A stretch of 6,417 bases of DNA from assembly GCA_002501285.1 (NCBI GenBank), contig DLSG01000084.1:1-6417 (forward strand). The letters are read 5' to 3'. The notes under the pieces were generated by a model. It searched no databases. It was not told the DNA's origin and saw only the letters and a program-made list of their open reading frames with translations. The position numbers were made by a program, and so were the translations under genes. This DNA is from Christensenella sp. UBA7868 (GTDB taxonomy: Bacteria; Bacillota; Clostridia; Christensenellales; UBA1242). This document shows, in pieces, positions 6,056 through 6,417 of this stretch. Position 1 is the stretch's first letter. Each line of letters begins with the position of its first letter.

Positions 6056-6417
6056 TTAATTTTCATGAGAACTGTTTAAAAATTTAATAACTCCGCAAAA
6101 AATTTGATAACACAAATTTTCTCGAAAAGACTTCGTTTGAAGTCTTTTTTCGTCTTTTTCGTTGCTTAAAAATCCACATTCTACTAAAACGGCAGGGCAT
6201 TTTGCACTGTTTAGCACTAAATAATCACCTTTTAATGTTAATTTTCTTGCGTTTTCCACATTTTTTATTAAAAGTGTTTGAATATTTTCGGCAAGATTTT
6301 TTGAAAGGCTGTCATCTAATTTGTAAAAAGTTTGTGCTCCAATAGATGATGGAAGCGAAAATTTATTCATGTGAATTGATATAAAAATATCACAGTTAGA
6401 ATTTTCTATTATTTCTT
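6056..6417 (-). CDS. cwlD: CwlD-like N-acetylmuramoyl-L-alanine amidase, 3' part
   Basis: Amidase_3-type zinc enzyme that cuts the bond between muramic acid and the stem peptide; CwlD acts with PdaA to make muramic-delta-lactam in spore cortex. The frame is open to the right edge, so the N-terminus lies outside the window; about 119 codons are visible. The edge codons read NCDIFISIH, whose final His (6371-6373) is a zinc ligand, followed by MNKF and GAQTFYK. SKNLAENIQ and KGDYLVLNSAKCPAVLVECGFLSN follow, with the catalytic Glu at 6179-6181. The internal ATG at 6370 is not the start. The protein ends soon after the catalytic fold, with no SH3 or cell-wall-binding repeats on this side, as expected of CwlD. 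A general cell-wall amidase of the same fold cannot be excluded without the N-terminus. Confidence 0.8.
   Translation of the reverse strand, partial: EIIENSNCDIFISIHMNKFSLPSSIGAQTFYKLDDSLSKNLAENIQTLLIKNVENARKLTLKGDYLVLNSAKCPAVLVECGFLSNEKDEKRLQTKSFRENLCYQIFCGVIKFLNSSHEN
6125..6150 (+). terminator. Plus-strand terminator hairpin inside the amidase coding region
   Basis: AAAAGACTTC (6125-6134) pairs perfectly with GAAGTCTTTT (6139-6148) around GTTT, and the T run goes on to 6150. On the plus strand this has the form of a rho-independent terminator; on the minus strand the T run stops with the stem. It lies 250 bases after the pepF stop codon, and no comparable hairpin is seen in 5876-6055. It is therefore the best candidate for ending the pepF transcript, even though it also encodes part of the amidase (around KRLQTKSFRE). 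Confidence 0.55.

Overview
The window is AT-rich, with standard-code genes, strong AGGAG-type ribosome binding sites and hairpin/T-tract terminators. It looks like a low-GC Firmicute, probably an anaerobic Clostridia-like lineage. Two genes point to a spore former: a BclA-type collagen-like protein of the kind found on spore surfaces, and the 3' part of a CwlD-like N-acetylmuramoyl-L-alanine amidase of the spore-cortex type. The genus cannot be told from this sequence.

Layout. Positions 1-136 hold two direct copies of an insertion-sequence end. Positions 63 to about 1395 are an ISL3-family element with an apparently intact transposase on the minus strand, but only its left terminal repeat is recognisable. 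About 1396-2535 is the 3' two thirds of an alanyl-tRNA synthetase gene (alaS) that has lost the start of its catalytic domain at the IS junction. The enzyme is a compact form that seems to lack the beta-barrel insert and the C-Ala domain. A terminator follows at 2566-2600. Positions 2713-3855 encode a 380-residue collagen-like protein with three Gly-X-Y blocks, three copies of a roughly 40-residue beta-type module between them, and a C1q/TNF-like C-terminal domain. A strong terminator lies at 3986-4015. Positions 4100-5875 encode oligoendopeptidase F (PepF, family M3). The minus-strand amidase enters from the right edge and stops at 6056, convergent with pepF.

How the parts fit. The genes look like separate transcription units, each with its own promoter or terminator, not one pathway. 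The notable event is the IS next to a beheaded alaS, an essential gene, so the cell must have an intact copy elsewhere or the IS is present in only some strains or was misassembled. The best terminator for the pepF transcript lies inside the amidase coding region, so the two convergent transcripts probably overlap. I found no convincing new multi-gene system (no defence island, CRISPR array, retron or toxin-antitoxin pair). Intergenic gaps are all under 300 bases (2536-2712, 3856-4099, 5876-6055) and hold only promoters, terminators and AT-rich filler.
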